In this document: positions 5,613-13,740 of the stretch, piece after piece
Position numbering within the stretch: the first letter of the stretch is position 1
Layout: every line of letters begins with the position of its first letter
IMG/VR virus record: IMGVR_UViG_3300032093_014000
Span: 1-33,089 of that record
Direction: 5' to 3' (one strand)
DNA: 33,089 nt
Source of the DNA: a virus
Translations under genes and position numbers: made by a program
The notes under the pieces: model-generated
Database searches by the model: none
Told to the model about the DNA's origin: nothing
What the model saw: only the letters and a program-made list of their open reading frames with translations

Positions 5613-7040
5613 TTAAGATTTCAAGGTTTCTATACCAGCCAATTGTTTCATTCTTGAAATTTCTCTGCTTTCATATAAAGCTTCAGATTTCGTAGAAGGT
5701 GCAACATTTGGATTTGGTGACTTCAACTTGCTTTTTAGTTGTTCAGTTTTACTATTTGAAAAAGTTTTACTTTCGCTTATAATTTTATTGTAAAGTGTTT
5801 TTGCTTCTTCAACAGTGTTCACTTCATCAAAACTTTCAGCGATTTGTACTTTTTCGTCATTAGTTAAACCTCCCTTTGAGAACAACTTGTTAACATAAGC
5901 TAACTTTGCATTAAAAGTTTGAACCTCGTTAATTTGTTTTCTGAGTACTTTGAATGATTCTTTGTACTCTTTTAGGGATTTTCTTAAACTTTCGTTTTCC
6001 TTAATTAGCTCAGCCACTACAGCCTCCTCTTGAGCCTTATTTTCGTTTACATATATAGGTGAATGGTGTCCGTCATCAGCTCTATGTTCTCTGTTGCCAA
6101 AAGCTCTTTGAACACTGTGACTTGCACCTCTCATCTCATCTAATGGTTCATCTTCAAAATCTTCTTCAGAATTTAAAGTATTTAAAATATCATTTATTTC
6201 ATCATCATCTTCTTCAGAATCATCTTCAAAATTTTCTTCAGAATCATCTAATTCAAAAGAAAACTCATTATCATCATCTTCTCCTACTATATCAATTTCT
6301 AATAGATTATTTTCTGTAACAACAGCTTCATCATCAACTATTTCTATTTCACCTTCAGCTGATGGTGCCTCTTCGCCTGCTTCTGTAGCAGCAGCTGGCT
6401 CAGCATTTATATCTTCAGCTGATTCAGCAGGAGCTTCTAATTTTGAAAGAATAGCATCTAATTTTGCAGATAAATCTTCAATAGCTGAAGCTGTAGGAAC
6501 TTCAACTGTCATACCAGTTGCACCCGCTTCTTCTGCTGGCATTTCTTCTGCTGGCATTTCTTCTGCTGGCGCAGCTTCAGTTGCCTCTGGTGCAGCAGGC
6601 AATTCTTCTTCGAAAAGATTTATTTCAAACAATTGTTCTTCTTCACCTTCCATATCTTCATCATTTTCGTCTTCATCATTTTCGTCTTCGTCGTTTTCAA
6701 CTTCGTCATTTTCATCTTCGTTGTTTTCAACTTCATTTTCATCATCTTCGTTTTCATCTTCAGTAGGAGTAATTGTTAAATCCTCTTCATCAGCATCAAC
6801 TTTAATTGATGTAATTCCATCTTCAACATCAAAAGAAACGTCAGCTCCACCAACGTCTATTGACACTCCTTCATTTAAAGAATTTTTCTCCAAATCAGTT
6901 AAAGCACTTTTAACAGTTTCTTCAATTTTAGAAATAATAGATTCTTCTACAATTTTCTTTGCACTGTTAATGGCTGCATTTTCTATTTCTCTAGCCTCTA
7001 ATATTGCTTTCTCTAGAGATGTTTTTTTAGTTTCAGACAT
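5613..7040 (-). CDS. 22: Prohead core scaffold protein, T4 gp22-like
   Basis: 475 aa between protease and capsid genes, the T4 order 21-22-23. The N-terminus is helical; residues 94-135 are almost entirely Asp/Glu/Asn; 159-171 hold AEEMP repeats; 370-460 form a helical domain with NAKLAYVNKLFSKGGLT and an AESFDEVNTVEEAKTLY segment, the conserved part of scaffold homologues as I recall. It is longer than T4 gp22 (about 270 aa) because of the acidic expansion. It ends with RMKQLAGI, a motif shared with two other proteins here. Scaffold is normally digested by the gp21 protease and expelled. AACTATTTAT lies 37-46 nt upstream (7077-7086). Confidence 0.85.
   Translation of the reverse strand: MSETKKTSLEKAILEAREIENAAINSAKKIVEESIISKIEETVKSALTDLEKNSLNEGVSIDVGGADVSFDVEDGITSIKVDADEEDLTITPTEDENEDDENEVENNEDENDEVENDEDENDEDENDEDMEGEEEQLFEINLFEEELPAAPEATEAAPAEEMPAEEMPAEEAGATGMTVEVPTASAIEDLSAKLDAILSKLEAPAESAEDINAEPAAATEAGEEAPSAEGEIEIVDDEAVVTENNLLEIDIVGEDDDNEFSFELDDSEENFEDDSEEDDDEINDILNTLNSEEDFEDEPLDEMRGASHSVQRAFGNREHRADDGHHSPIYVNENKAQEEAVVAELIKENESLRKSLKEYKESFKVLRKQINEVQTFNAKLAYVNKLFSKGGLTNDEKVQIAESFDEVNTVEEAKTLYNKIISESKTFSNSKTEQLKSKLKSPNPNVAPSTKSEALYESREISRMKQLAGIETLKS
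6528..6570. repeat. 15-bp tandem repeat inside the scaffold gene
   Basis: Three consecutive copies of TTCTTCTGCTGGCAT (plus-strand reading; the last is incomplete) encode the AEEMP repeats of the scaffold protein. In-frame repeat units can change copy number without breaking the gene. Confidence 0.85.
6655..6765. repeat. Degenerate repeat encoding the Asp/Glu/Asn tract
   Basis: Imperfect repetition of TTCGTCTTCATCATT-like units on the plus strand encodes the poly-acidic stretch of the scaffold (residues about 94-135). The repeats are too degenerate for an exact unit. Confidence 0.7.
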
Positions 7041-7076
7041 TTTTATTATTTTTACTTTTAATGAAAGGTTTTAACG

Positions 7077-7086
7077 ATAAATAGTT
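7077..7086 (-). promoter_or_regulatory. AACTATTTAT motif upstream of scaffold gene
   Basis: Minus-strand AACTATTTAT 37-46 nt before the start codon of gene 22. The same motif precedes several other genes in the same orientation (see findings); candidate phage-specific promoter element. Confidence 0.45.
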
Positions 7087-7114
7087 AGAAAAAAAATAAA
7101 TTCTATTTTTTATA

Positions 7115-7750
7115 TTATTTTTTCCAAAAACTTTTATCGGATAATTCTTTTAAATTGTTATAATTATTAATTTCGTTTGGCTTTAAAATTTTAGAACTTG
7201 ACTTATCTAATTTAGTTAATCCCCAACTTCTTCCTTCTTTAAATAAATAAGCCCCAGGTGTAGAAGGTGATGAAACAAAGTCAAAAGCTATTAGCTCGAA
7301 ATCTTCTTGAACTACATCAAGACCATTTTTATTTTTTACAGAACCAACACCTCTAGAAGAAATACCTAACATTACTCCACTTTTCAAAAGGCCTTTTAAT
7401 ATTTCACCAGAAGGAGTTTCTAATATTTGAACTTTACCCATAAGAGTATCGCCATCCCACCACATTTCTGTAACCATATGAGAAACATTAGATAAACTTA
7501 CTACAGCAGAATCTGGATGGTCCAATTCGCCAGTGGCTCTTCTTTCTCTTACAGCTTCTTCGTATTTTTTAGCTTCTCTTTTTAATATATCCAAAGGGTA
7601 AACTCTACCATTTCTATTTTCTGTATTAGCCTTTTGAAGAATACCTTTCATGACTATAGGCTGATGCTTTTCTTCAGCTTCTTTTATCAATTTTGAATCA
7701 GCTTGAAAAGCATAAAATTCGGATATTACGTATTTATCTGAATTGCTCAT
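7115..7750 (-). CDS. 21: Prohead maturation protease, T4 gp21 family
   Basis: 211 aa, the usual size for the T4-type prohead protease (herpesvirus-assemblin-like fold, peptidase family U9/S78). Conserved blocks: GRVYPLDIL (48-56), GELDHPD with candidate catalytic His78 (74-80), LGISSRGVGS with candidate nucleophile Ser131 or Ser132 (128-137), and FELIAFDFVSSPSTPGA (151-167). It cleaves scaffold, capsid and internal proteins at (L/I)xE sites inside the prohead. It lies directly upstream of the scaffold gene and has the AACTATTTATA motif 28-38 nt before its start (7778-7788). Confidence 0.95.
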   Translation of the reverse strand: MSNSDKYVISEFYAFQADSKLIKEAEEKHQPIVMKGILQKANTENRNGRVYPLDILKREAKKYEEAVRERRATGELDHPDSAVVSLSNVSHMVTEMWWDGDTLMGKVQILETPSGEILKGLLKSGVMLGISSRGVGSVKNKNGLDVVQEDFELIAFDFVSSPSTPGAYLFKEGRSWGLTKLDKSSSKILKPNEINNYNNLKELSDKSFWKK

Positions 7751-7777
7751 TTTTTTTATTATTAAATATTTAACACC

Positions 7778-7788
7778 TATAAATAGTT
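7778..7788 (-). promoter_or_regulatory. AACTATTTATA motif upstream of protease gene
   Basis: Minus-strand AACTATTTATA 28-38 nt before the protease start. Read on the plus strand it contains TATAAATA, the T4 late promoter core, but no plus-strand gene starts at the right distance; the orientation shared with other copies favours the minus-strand reading. Confidence 0.5.
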
Positions 7789-7825
7789 AGAAAAAAATGA
7801 TGTTTTAATTTTTTAATTAAAAAAC

Positions 7826-7856
7826 TTGTTTTAATTAAAAAAAAATTATATAATTG
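7826..7856 (+). promoter_or_regulatory. Putative host-type promoter for the gene at 7895
   Basis: TTG (7826-7828), 20-nt spacer, TATAATTG (7849-7856), one mismatch from TAnnTTTG. It would start transcription about 30 nt before the gene and run against the head genes. Confidence 0.4.
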
Positions 7857-7894
7857 TAAACATGTAGCGATTAAATGAATATTAATAAAATAAA

Positions 7895-8461
7895 ATGGAT
7901 TTATTTAATGATGACACATTAGAGATAACAAATAAAAGAACAGGAAAAGAAATAAAAATTGATGGTAAATATTTTAATAATTGCAATGCAAACTTTAAAA
8001 TAGGTACTACTTTTAATAAAGAAAAGCCAGAAACTATTTTTATAGAAACGAGCTTTTGGATAGATGTAAAAGATAAAGAAAATTATTATGATAAATATTC
8101 CTTTTTTAATTATGATTATGAATTATCTAAAAAACTATCTTATGGTATAAGAAAAATATATAGAAATGATTTAAAAAATTTTCTGGAAAATAATTTTGTA
8201 TTCCCATTTTATTTAGAAAATATATTTGTTTATGATTTTCCTGAAAACATAAATTATAATGACAAAAGAAGTTTTGTATCTATTGAATTAAATATACACA
8301 CTTTAAATTGTATGGATAATTGTGAAAAAGAATATCCATTAAATGATAAAGAAGATAATATATTATTTAATGAAGCAAAAAAAGTATGTGAAATTATTGC
8401 AAATTCAGATTTATTAAAAGGCAATTTAGATTTTACTATACATAAAAGGAAAAAAGACTAA
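7895..8461 (+). CDS. Hypothetical protein, 188 aa
   Basis: No family recognised. A soluble, aromatic-rich protein (many Tyr, Phe, Asn) with CNANF near 29 and two further Cys (NCMDNCEKEYP, about 138-148). It is transcribed against the head genes, between protease gene 21 and the small head-related gene at 8493, with its own host-type promoter and a bidirectional terminator 3' to it. The insertion of an oppositely oriented gene with early-type promoter into the head module suggests a later acquisition (moron-like). Confidence 0.6.
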   Translation: MDLFNDDTLEITNKRTGKEIKIDGKYFNNCNANFKIGTTFNKEKPETIFIETSFWIDVKDKENYYDKYSFFNYDYELSKKLSYGIRKIYRNDLKNFLENNFVFPFYLENIFVYDFPENINYNDKRSFVSIELNIHTLNCMDNCEKEYPLNDKEDNILFNEAKKVCEIIANSDLLKGNLDFTIHKRKKD

Positions 8462-8464
8462 TAA

Positions 8465-8490
8465 AAAAGGGAACTTTTAAACTCCCTTTT
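8465..8490. terminator. Bidirectional terminator
   Basis: AAAAGGGA (8465-8472) pairs with TCCCTTTT (8483-8490), giving 8 bp with a 10-nt loop and T-runs on both strands. It lies between two convergent genes ending at 8461 and 8493. Confidence 0.8.
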
Positions 8491-8492
8491 AA

Positions 8493-8876
8493 TTATCCTT
8501 TTCCTGGATTAGCAGACTTTTCAGTTGTTTCTATATTTGGAAACGCCTTTTTAACAGCTGATTGAACTTTTTTTACTAAACTTTCCAAATCACCATCATA
8601 CCAATCTGGAACTTTTTTATATTGACTTGCTCTTGCTAGAGCATTTCTAGCTTGGTCTTCATCCCCTAAAGGAAAATGGTCTTTATTGTCTTTTACTTTT
8701 GGATTGTTTGCATCAAAAACTGGATTAGGTTTATTTCTAACTTTGGCTTTTGGGTCACTTTTTTTACCTTCATTAAGACCTAAATTTTCCAAAATATATT
8801 CACTTCTTTTTTTATTTTTGAATACTTCAATTTCCTCAGAAATAATTTGCTTTAATTTTGTTTTGTCCAGTTTCAT
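8493..8876 (-). CDS. Probable internal head protein with N-terminal targeting-like peptide
   Basis: 127 aa. The N-terminus has LKQIISEE at residues 8-15, matching in sequence and position LKQIIREE in the protein at 14779; IxE is the T4-type prohead-protease cleavage motif, so this may be a capsid-targeting peptide removed on maturation. The C-terminal half contains KDHFPLGDEDQARNALARAS and a KVPDWYDGDLESLVKKV segment, a small domain seen repeatedly in phage proteins (I believe a DUF6582-like family). It overlaps no gene and follows the 272-aa gene by one base, so they are co-transcribed upstream of protease, scaffold and capsid genes. Confidence 0.65.
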   Translation of the reverse strand: MKLDKTKLKQIISEEIEVFKNKKRSEYILENLGLNEGKKSDPKAKVRNKPNPVFDANNPKVKDNKDHFPLGDEDQARNALARASQYKKVPDWYDGDLESLVKKVQSAVKKAFPNIETTEKSANPGKG

Positions 8877-8877
8877 T

Positions 8878-9696
8878 TTATTGTAATTTTAAAAGATTTT
8901 CATTTAATTCATGACAATTAATTATAATTTCATCAACATTGTTTTTATCTATATTTTCTATAGAATTTAGTTTGTTTTTAAAATTTTCTAATAAATATCC
9001 AGAATCAGCATCATCATCTAATAAGTTTTGAATCATTTCTAAACTCTCATTCTTTAAATCTTTTGCATAGTTAATTTTTATGCTATCAGAAGAAACTAAG
9101 ATTTTAAACAGTTTTTTGTCTGATTCATTTAAATGCTTATATCTTTTATTGAAATTACTTACAGCATGTTCATTAATATATCTCCAAGACAAAAAGTTAG
9201 GCATATCATTTTTTTCTTCTTCAGTTCTTGCATTTTCATTAATTTCTCTTTGTAAATGAGTAAGAACTTTTTCAAATGATTTGTGAGAATTGTTTATGTC
9301 AGTAAATCCTATTTTACTTCTAGATTCTATTAATGTATGAATTGCTTCATATAAATCTTCAAATTCTTTTGTACCTTGAACAAAGTTTTCATCAAGAATC
9401 TCTTTTCTAACTTTTTTGTTGCACTCTAAAAGTTTATGCCAATTTATTTTTTCAGCTAAAGACAAATTTTCATTTATATATCTTTCTGCTAATCTTTCAT
9501 TTTCAAAATGACCTTTTGTTAAATTTTCAAAAATCATATATTGAACTTTTAATAAAGGTTCTTCTTGAATTTTTTTAATAAATTTCTTTAATGAGTTGTT
9601 TTCTTTTATTTCTTTAGATTCACTCATTAATTCTTTAGCGGAAAGTCTATAAACCGTATCTTTTATTGCGCCAAAATTTAAGCTAACTTGTTTCAT
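8878..9696 (-). CDS. Conserved-looking helical protein of the head module
   Basis: 272 aa, almost wholly helical and charged, without membrane segments. Notable stretch IKDTVYRLSAKELMSESKEI at about 11-30 and a compact LAERYINENLSLAEKINW region at about 69-86. I believe similar proteins occur near head genes of other T4-like phages, but I cannot assign a role. Leftward, directly before the 127-aa gene, and 35 nt after the glycosyltransferase stop. A variant motif ATATTTATT lies about 16-24 nt upstream of its start. Confidence 0.6.
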   Translation of the reverse strand: MKQVSLNFGAIKDTVYRLSAKELMSESKEIKENNSLKKFIKKIQEEPLLKVQYMIFENLTKGHFENERLAERYINENLSLAEKINWHKLLECNKKVRKEILDENFVQGTKEFEDLYEAIHTLIESRSKIGFTDINNSHKSFEKVLTHLQREINENARTEEEKNDMPNFLSWRYINEHAVSNFNKRYKHLNESDKKLFKILVSSDSIKINYAKDLKNESLEMIQNLLDDDADSGYLLENFKNKLNSIENIDKNNVDEIIINCHELNENLLKLQ

Positions 9697-9731
9697 TGTA
9701 AATCTTTTTAGAATAAATATGAAAGAAAATT

Positions 9732-10964
9732 TTAATCCACATCAACTAAACTCTTTTCTTTATATAATTCCTTATAGAACCCTACTCTATTTTCTGTAAC
9801 ATTTTCCAGATTATATTTGTCTTTCACAAAATTATATAGATTATTAGAAATTCTTTCAACTTCTTTAGGGTTTTCAATTAAGTACTTAATGTTTTTATAC
9901 CAATCTTTATGATTTCTAGATTTTTCAACTAAAAATCCTGTTTCTCCATCTTCAATTAATTCTTTGTAAACACCATAATCTTGAGCAATTAAAACTTTTT
10001 TTGTTAAACCAGCCTCTATTATTTTAAGTTCTGATTTTACTTTATTAAAAGTATTTTCAACTAAAGGTGCTAAACATACATCACAATATTGATAATGTTT
10101 CCCATACTGCGTAAGAGGAAGTGTCCATCTTCTTACGTAGTTTAAGTTAGATAAATCATCAGAATATTTTTCATTTTTATAAGAATCTAAAAACTTTTTA
10201 TAATTCTCATCAACTATTTTATAATTTGTAGTAAAAATCTTTTCAAATTTATTCCAGACAGTTTCTTCTGGTCTTATTTTTCTAGTTCTTTGTTCACCAG
10301 TTGCTTGATTTATCTCTGTTATATGACCTCTTGTGTCAAAACCACAAAGCACAATTTGGTATTTCCCTTTTAATTCTTCATTTGAATTTAATTTAGACAT
10401 AGAATTTTCTACAAGCTTTAAATCCTCTAAGTGAGAAGAACCTCCAATCCAAGAAATTCTTAATTTTCCATCAATTTTATTAGAATCGTCTGGTTGCCAC
10501 ATTTTGTGATTTGTATCAATAGCATTAGGAATTACTATGACATTTTTGTTATATTTTAAGATTTCTTTTTTAAAAATTTCTGTAGTAGTAGTTACATAGT
10601 CAGCTTTTTTCATTGTACTAACTATTTTTTCTTCTATTTTTTCTTTTAAAGCAACATAATACATTGGATGTTCTTTTGGTGGAGACCAATAATCATCTAT
10701 ATCCATTATCATGGTTACCCCAGCAGCTTTTAAAGTATCAAAGATTTCATCCAACCTTTCTATTGGTCCAAATTGTCTATGGAAATGAATTATATCATAT
10801 TTTTTTAAAGATTCTAAATCATTAAAATTTGGAGACAAATCAATTTTAATATCAAATTCTTCTTTGTATTTTTTTTGCATTTCTTGAGCAGGCCATATTG
10901 AACGAAAATGACCTACGCCAGCCAAATCTGAAGGGTTAAATAATATTTTAATTTTTTTAGACAT
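9732..10964 (-). CDS. GT-B glycosyltransferase (GT4-like) within the head module
   Basis: 410 aa, Rossmann-type GT-B enzyme. N-terminal domain starts KIKILFNPSDLAGVGHFRS; a MDIDDYWSPP segment lies near 92-101; the linker VIVIPNAIDTNH is typical of GT4 enzymes; the C-terminal nucleotide-sugar domain holds CDVCLAPLVENTFNKVKSEL and KIIEAGLTKKVLIAQDYG, the region of the family's catalytic/donor-binding Glu residues. Cytoplasmic, no membrane anchor. Its place inside the leftward structural operon, far from the large rightward glycan cluster, suggests it may glycosylate a virion protein. Donor and acceptor unknown. Confidence 0.85.
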   Translation of the reverse strand: MSKKIKILFNPSDLAGVGHFRSIWPAQEMQKKYKEEFDIKIDLSPNFNDLESLKKYDIIHFHRQFGPIERLDEIFDTLKAAGVTMIMDIDDYWSPPKEHPMYYVALKEKIEEKIVSTMKKADYVTTTTEIFKKEILKYNKNVIVIPNAIDTNHKMWQPDDSNKIDGKLRISWIGGSSHLEDLKLVENSMSKLNSNEELKGKYQIVLCGFDTRGHITEINQATGEQRTRKIRPEETVWNKFEKIFTTNYKIVDENYKKFLDSYKNEKYSDDLSNLNYVRRWTLPLTQYGKHYQYCDVCLAPLVENTFNKVKSELKIIEAGLTKKVLIAQDYGVYKELIEDGETGFLVEKSRNHKDWYKNIKYLIENPKEVERISNNLYNFVKDKYNLENVTENRVGFYKELYKEKSLVDVD

Positions 10965-10974
10965 ATATTTTATT

Positions 10975-11787
10975 TTATAAAGTTATTGTATTATAATAAT
11001 TTCCATTAATTGTTACAGTTGAATATCTTGAATTTATAGCAGTATTTGTTACAATAGAATTATCTGTTCCATTAACAATGTTTGTTGCTGTATATGTTAA
11101 AGGCACATATGGCACATAAACATACCCAGAATCTAAAGTTGAATTTCCTTTGTGAAAATTTAATTTAAATTTAAATGGTTTTTCAATCATTAAGAATCTT
11201 TCATTTTTATTTTCTTTGACTGATTTTAAATTACTTTTTCTACTAAAAATTAAGCTTTTAATTTCTCCAAACATTTTAACCCAAGATTTATTTTTTGAAG
11301 AATATCTATAATATGATTTTTCTTTTAAATCAATATATAAATTCCCGTCCATTTTAATTAATAGACTAAAAATTTGATTAAATTTATCTGTTTTATTTTC
11401 AAAAGCTTTTTCAGAAAAATTATCATTTTTTAAATCATGAATAAATTCATTTAAATCATTTTCAATGAAAGTCTTATCTTTATCACTCCAAGAAATAACT
11501 AAATTATTTTTTGGAATAATTAAAAAATTACTTTCTTCCTCTTTTAAAATTAAATTATCAGTTATTTTAAAGCAACTAAAATATCCACTAAAAGAAAATG
11601 AACCATAAGTACTATTACTATCGAATAAATCGGTATTACCTATAGTAATATTTGTGTTATCAGATATAATACTGTGTACAGAACTTGTTCCACTATAAAC
11701 AATTAAATTATTAGAATTAACAGTTTGAGTTGCTCCAACAGTAACACCTTCGTTAATTGTATTGTAATTCAATTTTTCTTCTGGCAT
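10975..11787 (-). CDS. Capsid-related protein with a gp23-like C-terminal domain
   Basis: 270 aa. Residues about 195-270 align with the last 87 residues of the capsid protein at 4018: RFLMIEKPF against RYVVYKDPY, HKGNSTLDSGYVYVPYVPL against HKGDTFLEAGYVYAPYIPL, and RYSTVTINGNYYNTITL against RYAKKMVNNRFYGVIII. Residues 1-190 bear no clear likeness to gp23: a Ser/Asn/Thr-rich beta-type start and a helical middle with DLKEKSYYRYSSK. It lacks the capsid's N-terminal signatures. It could be a minor capsid, vertex or decoration protein derived from gp23, or a decayed paralogue. It sits in the structural operon, just upstream of the glycosyltransferase. Confidence 0.75.
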   Translation of the reverse strand: MPEEKLNYNTINEGVTVGATQTVNSNNLIVYSGTSSVHSIISDNTNITIGNTDLFDSNSTYGSFSFSGYFSCFKITDNLILKEEESNFLIIPKNNLVISWSDKDKTFIENDLNEFIHDLKNDNFSEKAFENKTDKFNQIFSLLIKMDGNLYIDLKEKSYYRYSSKNKSWVKMFGEIKSLIFSRKSNLKSVKENKNERFLMIEKPFKFKLNFHKGNSTLDSGYVYVPYVPLTYTATNIVNGTDNSIVTNTAINSRYSTVTINGNYYNTITL

Positions 11788-11794
11788 AACTTAA

Positions 11795-12127
11795 TTAATT
11801 ATCAGAATTATTCATATATTTTTCTGCATTTTCTGCAGCCTTTTCAAAATCAGTTTGTTCTTTTGATTCTAAATTGTTAATCATATGAATTAAATCAGAT
11901 TCTTTATATGCTTTGACAAATTCTAGATTAAATTTAGAATTATCAAAATTTCTGTCTACAGAAATAAAACCTCTTCTTTCTTGTGCATCCATTGAAGCTG
12001 TTAATTGTGCTTCTGAAATACAAAATTCATTAGGTTGTAAAATTATTCCTTTTGAGGCCATAGAAGCTGTTTTGCAAGCAACCTTAACCTCTTGATTTGA
12101 TTTGTTTAAAATTTTCCAAGTATTCAT
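11795..12127 (-). CDS. Small hypothetical structural-module protein, 110 aa
   Basis: The N-terminal half looks like a small beta domain (MNTWKILNKSNQEVKVACKT), with LQPNEFCISEAQLTASMDAQ and ERRGFISVDRNFD following; the C-terminal third is helical and acidic. The N-terminal pattern resembles small virion accessory proteins, but I cannot name a family. It is co-oriented with and 7 nt ahead of the gp23-like gene, so probably expressed with the head genes. Confidence 0.55.
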   Translation of the reverse strand: MNTWKILNKSNQEVKVACKTASMASKGIILQPNEFCISEAQLTASMDAQERRGFISVDRNFDNSKFNLEFVKAYKESDLIHMINNLESKEQTDFEKAAENAEKYMNNSDN

Positions 12128-12202
12128 AATTGTTTTTTAAATATGTTCGAATATACCTTTATTTTTAAATAAAGTAAATAATAAATAAAAAAGAAAAAAA
12201 AA

Positions 12203-12691
12203 TTAAGATTTTGGGTTTAAATTTGACAATTTAATTGAATTCATTATATTGTCAGTAACTTCTGATACAAACATTTTTAGGTCATCAGAAGAGTGTTTTG
12301 AGTTTAAATTAAACCTATTTGTTACACCTCTATAATTAACTGAGGAAACAGTGTTGGAATCATTTGAGAATTGAACAGATAATGTTATTTCAAAATTTTC
12401 ATCTATTTCTTTTTCTCCAATATACCCAGAAATAGATAAACTAATAAAAAGTGAATTTGCATTCATTTTAGTTGAACTTTTCAATAATTTTAAAGTTAAA
12501 GAATTGTCTTTTTCAACAATATTATCTAATTCACTTAATATTTTAGAACCCAAATCAAGAAGATAGTTTTCAGAATACCAACTCAAAGTACCATCATCAC
12601 TTCTACCAGTATTAGCAGAAAGCTTAACTTCCTCTTCAGAAATTAAGCCTGCCAATTTTTTGATTCTATTTTTATAAGATTCTTTAATCAT
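12203..12691 (-). CDS. Putative internal head protein with RIKKLAG motif
   Basis: 162 aa. The N-terminus carries RIKKLAGLISEEE at residues 9-21; the same R(I/M)K-x-LAG block ends the scaffold protein and recurs in the protein at 14779. ISE fits the (L/I)xE cleavage rule of the prohead protease. The remainder is a soluble alternating alpha/beta domain (SLFISLSISGYIGEKEIDE, about 75-93). Its start codon overlaps the stop of the upstream 315-aa gene by one base, so translation is probably coupled. No named family. Confidence 0.6.
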   Translation of the reverse strand: MIKESYKNRIKKLAGLISEEEVKLSANTGRSDDGTLSWYSENYLLDLGSKILSELDNIVEKDNSLTLKLLKSSTKMNANSLFISLSISGYIGEKEIDENFEITLSVQFSNDSNTVSSVNYRGVTNRFNLNSKHSSDDLKMFVSEVTDNIMNSIKLSNLNPKS

Positions 12692-13638
12692 TATTTTTTT
12701 TGTCCTAAAACAATTTGACCACTCAAATAATTTTTAATTATTTCTTTTAATTTAGAATTTAATAATTCTTCAAAACTTTCTTCATCTACATTTTGTACTG
12801 ATGCACCTGTTTCTAAATTTTGATATTCTCCTGTACTATTTTGCACATCAAGCCCCATATCATTAGACATTGGTCTAATCACATCTTTTACTGGCGCTAT
12901 AGAGTCAATCATATTACCATTAGAATTATTTTCAGAACTTTCATAATCATCTGTTGAAGTTGGACCTTCTAATTCTGAATTTTCTTTTTCATTTATAAAA
13001 TTAGAAATCCCTTCAAATGGGTCAAATTCTATTCTGCCTATTTTTTCAAAATTTACAATAAATACTTCAGCATCTCTTTTTCCATCTTTAAGCCACAAGT
13101 CTTTCATGCTTGTTTTGTTTTCTGGGTCTTCAACTAAGTTCATGTAAGTATTTGAAAGTTTTTCTGCACCAACACTTAAATCGTTTTCATTGAAAACAAA
13201 TAATTTTTCACAACCTAGGTTTTCAAGTTTTTCTGGAACTTCTGGCTTATATTGTAATTCTTCTTCTTTGCTTCTAAGTTCTTCTTCTTTTCTTCTAAGT
13301 TCTTCTTCTTTTTCAAGTAAAGCTCTTTCTTTAGCTTCTAATTCTCCTTCTTTTTTATACATCTCTTGAAATTCTTCATTTGATTCAACAGATGTAGTTA
13401 TAGATTCAGGCTTTTCTCCAGGCATATCTTTAGGTACTTCTTGTTTAGAAATATCAACATTTACAATTTCTCCACCACCACTATTTACATTTGTTGGCAA
13501 AGAGTTCTTGACTTCAGTTTTTATTCTTTCTGAAATGTTTTTTAATATTTCATTTGTTATATCGTCTTTAGAAACACCTTTTTCTAAAAACTTATTCTTT
13601 ATCATTTCTTCCAGTTGTGATGTTGTAATTTTTTCCAT
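12691..13638 (-). CDS. Coiled-coil structural-module protein
   Basis: 315 aa. N-terminal helices (about 1-45); a strong coiled coil at about 97-130 built from EEELR(R/S)KEEEL repeats; then a small domain with LGCEKLFVFNENDLSVGAEK and VFIVNFEKIGRIEFDPFEG (about 140-218); a Ser/Asn/Glu-rich linker; and a C-terminal helical tail. The coiled coil is encoded by 21-bp imperfect tandem repeats (13259-13320). Role unknown; position and composition suggest a scaffold or internal virion component. First gene of its leftward block, with an ATATTTATT variant of the promoter-like motif about 17-25 nt upstream of the start. Confidence 0.6.
   Translation of the reverse strand: MEKITTSQLEEMIKNKFLEKGVSKDDITNEILKNISERIKTEVKNSLPTNVNSGGGEIVNVDISKQEVPKDMPGEKPESITTSVESNEEFQEMYKKEGELEAKERALLEKEEELRRKEEELRSKEEELQYKPEVPEKLENLGCEKLFVFNENDLSVGAEKLSNTYMNLVEDPENKTSMKDLWLKDGKRDAEVFIVNFEKIGRIEFDPFEGISNFINEKENSELEGPTSTDDYESSENNSNGNMIDSIAPVKDVIRPMSNDMGLDVQNSTGEYQNLETGASVQNVDEESFEELLNSKLKEIIKNYLSGQIVLGQKK
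13259..13320. repeat. 21-bp imperfect tandem repeat encoding a coiled coil
   Basis: About three units containing CTAAGTTCTTCTTCTTT (plus-strand reading) encode the heptad-like EEELRxK repeats of the coiled-coil protein. Confidence 0.65.
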
Positions 13639-13708
13639 AAAATTCTTTTTCTTAAAAATAAATATAAAGTAAAATTAACTTGACAATAATAAATATTATA
13701 AATTATCA

Positions 13709-13719
13709 AACTATTTATA
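13709..13719 (+). promoter_or_regulatory. AACTATTTATA motif upstream of phoH
   Basis: Plus-strand AACTATTTATA 22-32 nt before the phoH start codon, in the same orientation relative to the gene as the copies before 21, 22 and others. Confidence 0.5.
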
Positions 13720-13740
13720 AACAAAATAAATTTTAACTGT

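Noticed and set aside
5613-7040. CRISPR-like array from the regular repeats in gene 22
   Set aside because: Units are contiguous 15-bp coding repeats without spacers.
6059-7074. Three open frames on the plus strand opposite the scaffold gene
   Set aside because: They are antisense to a repeat-rich, acidic coding region; their His/Leu/Phe- and Ser-rich translations are by-products of that composition.
7778-7785. TATAAATA, perfect T4 late promoter core on the plus strand
   Set aside because: No plus-strand gene begins at a fitting distance and the shared orientation of other copies supports a minus-strand element upstream of gene 21 instead.
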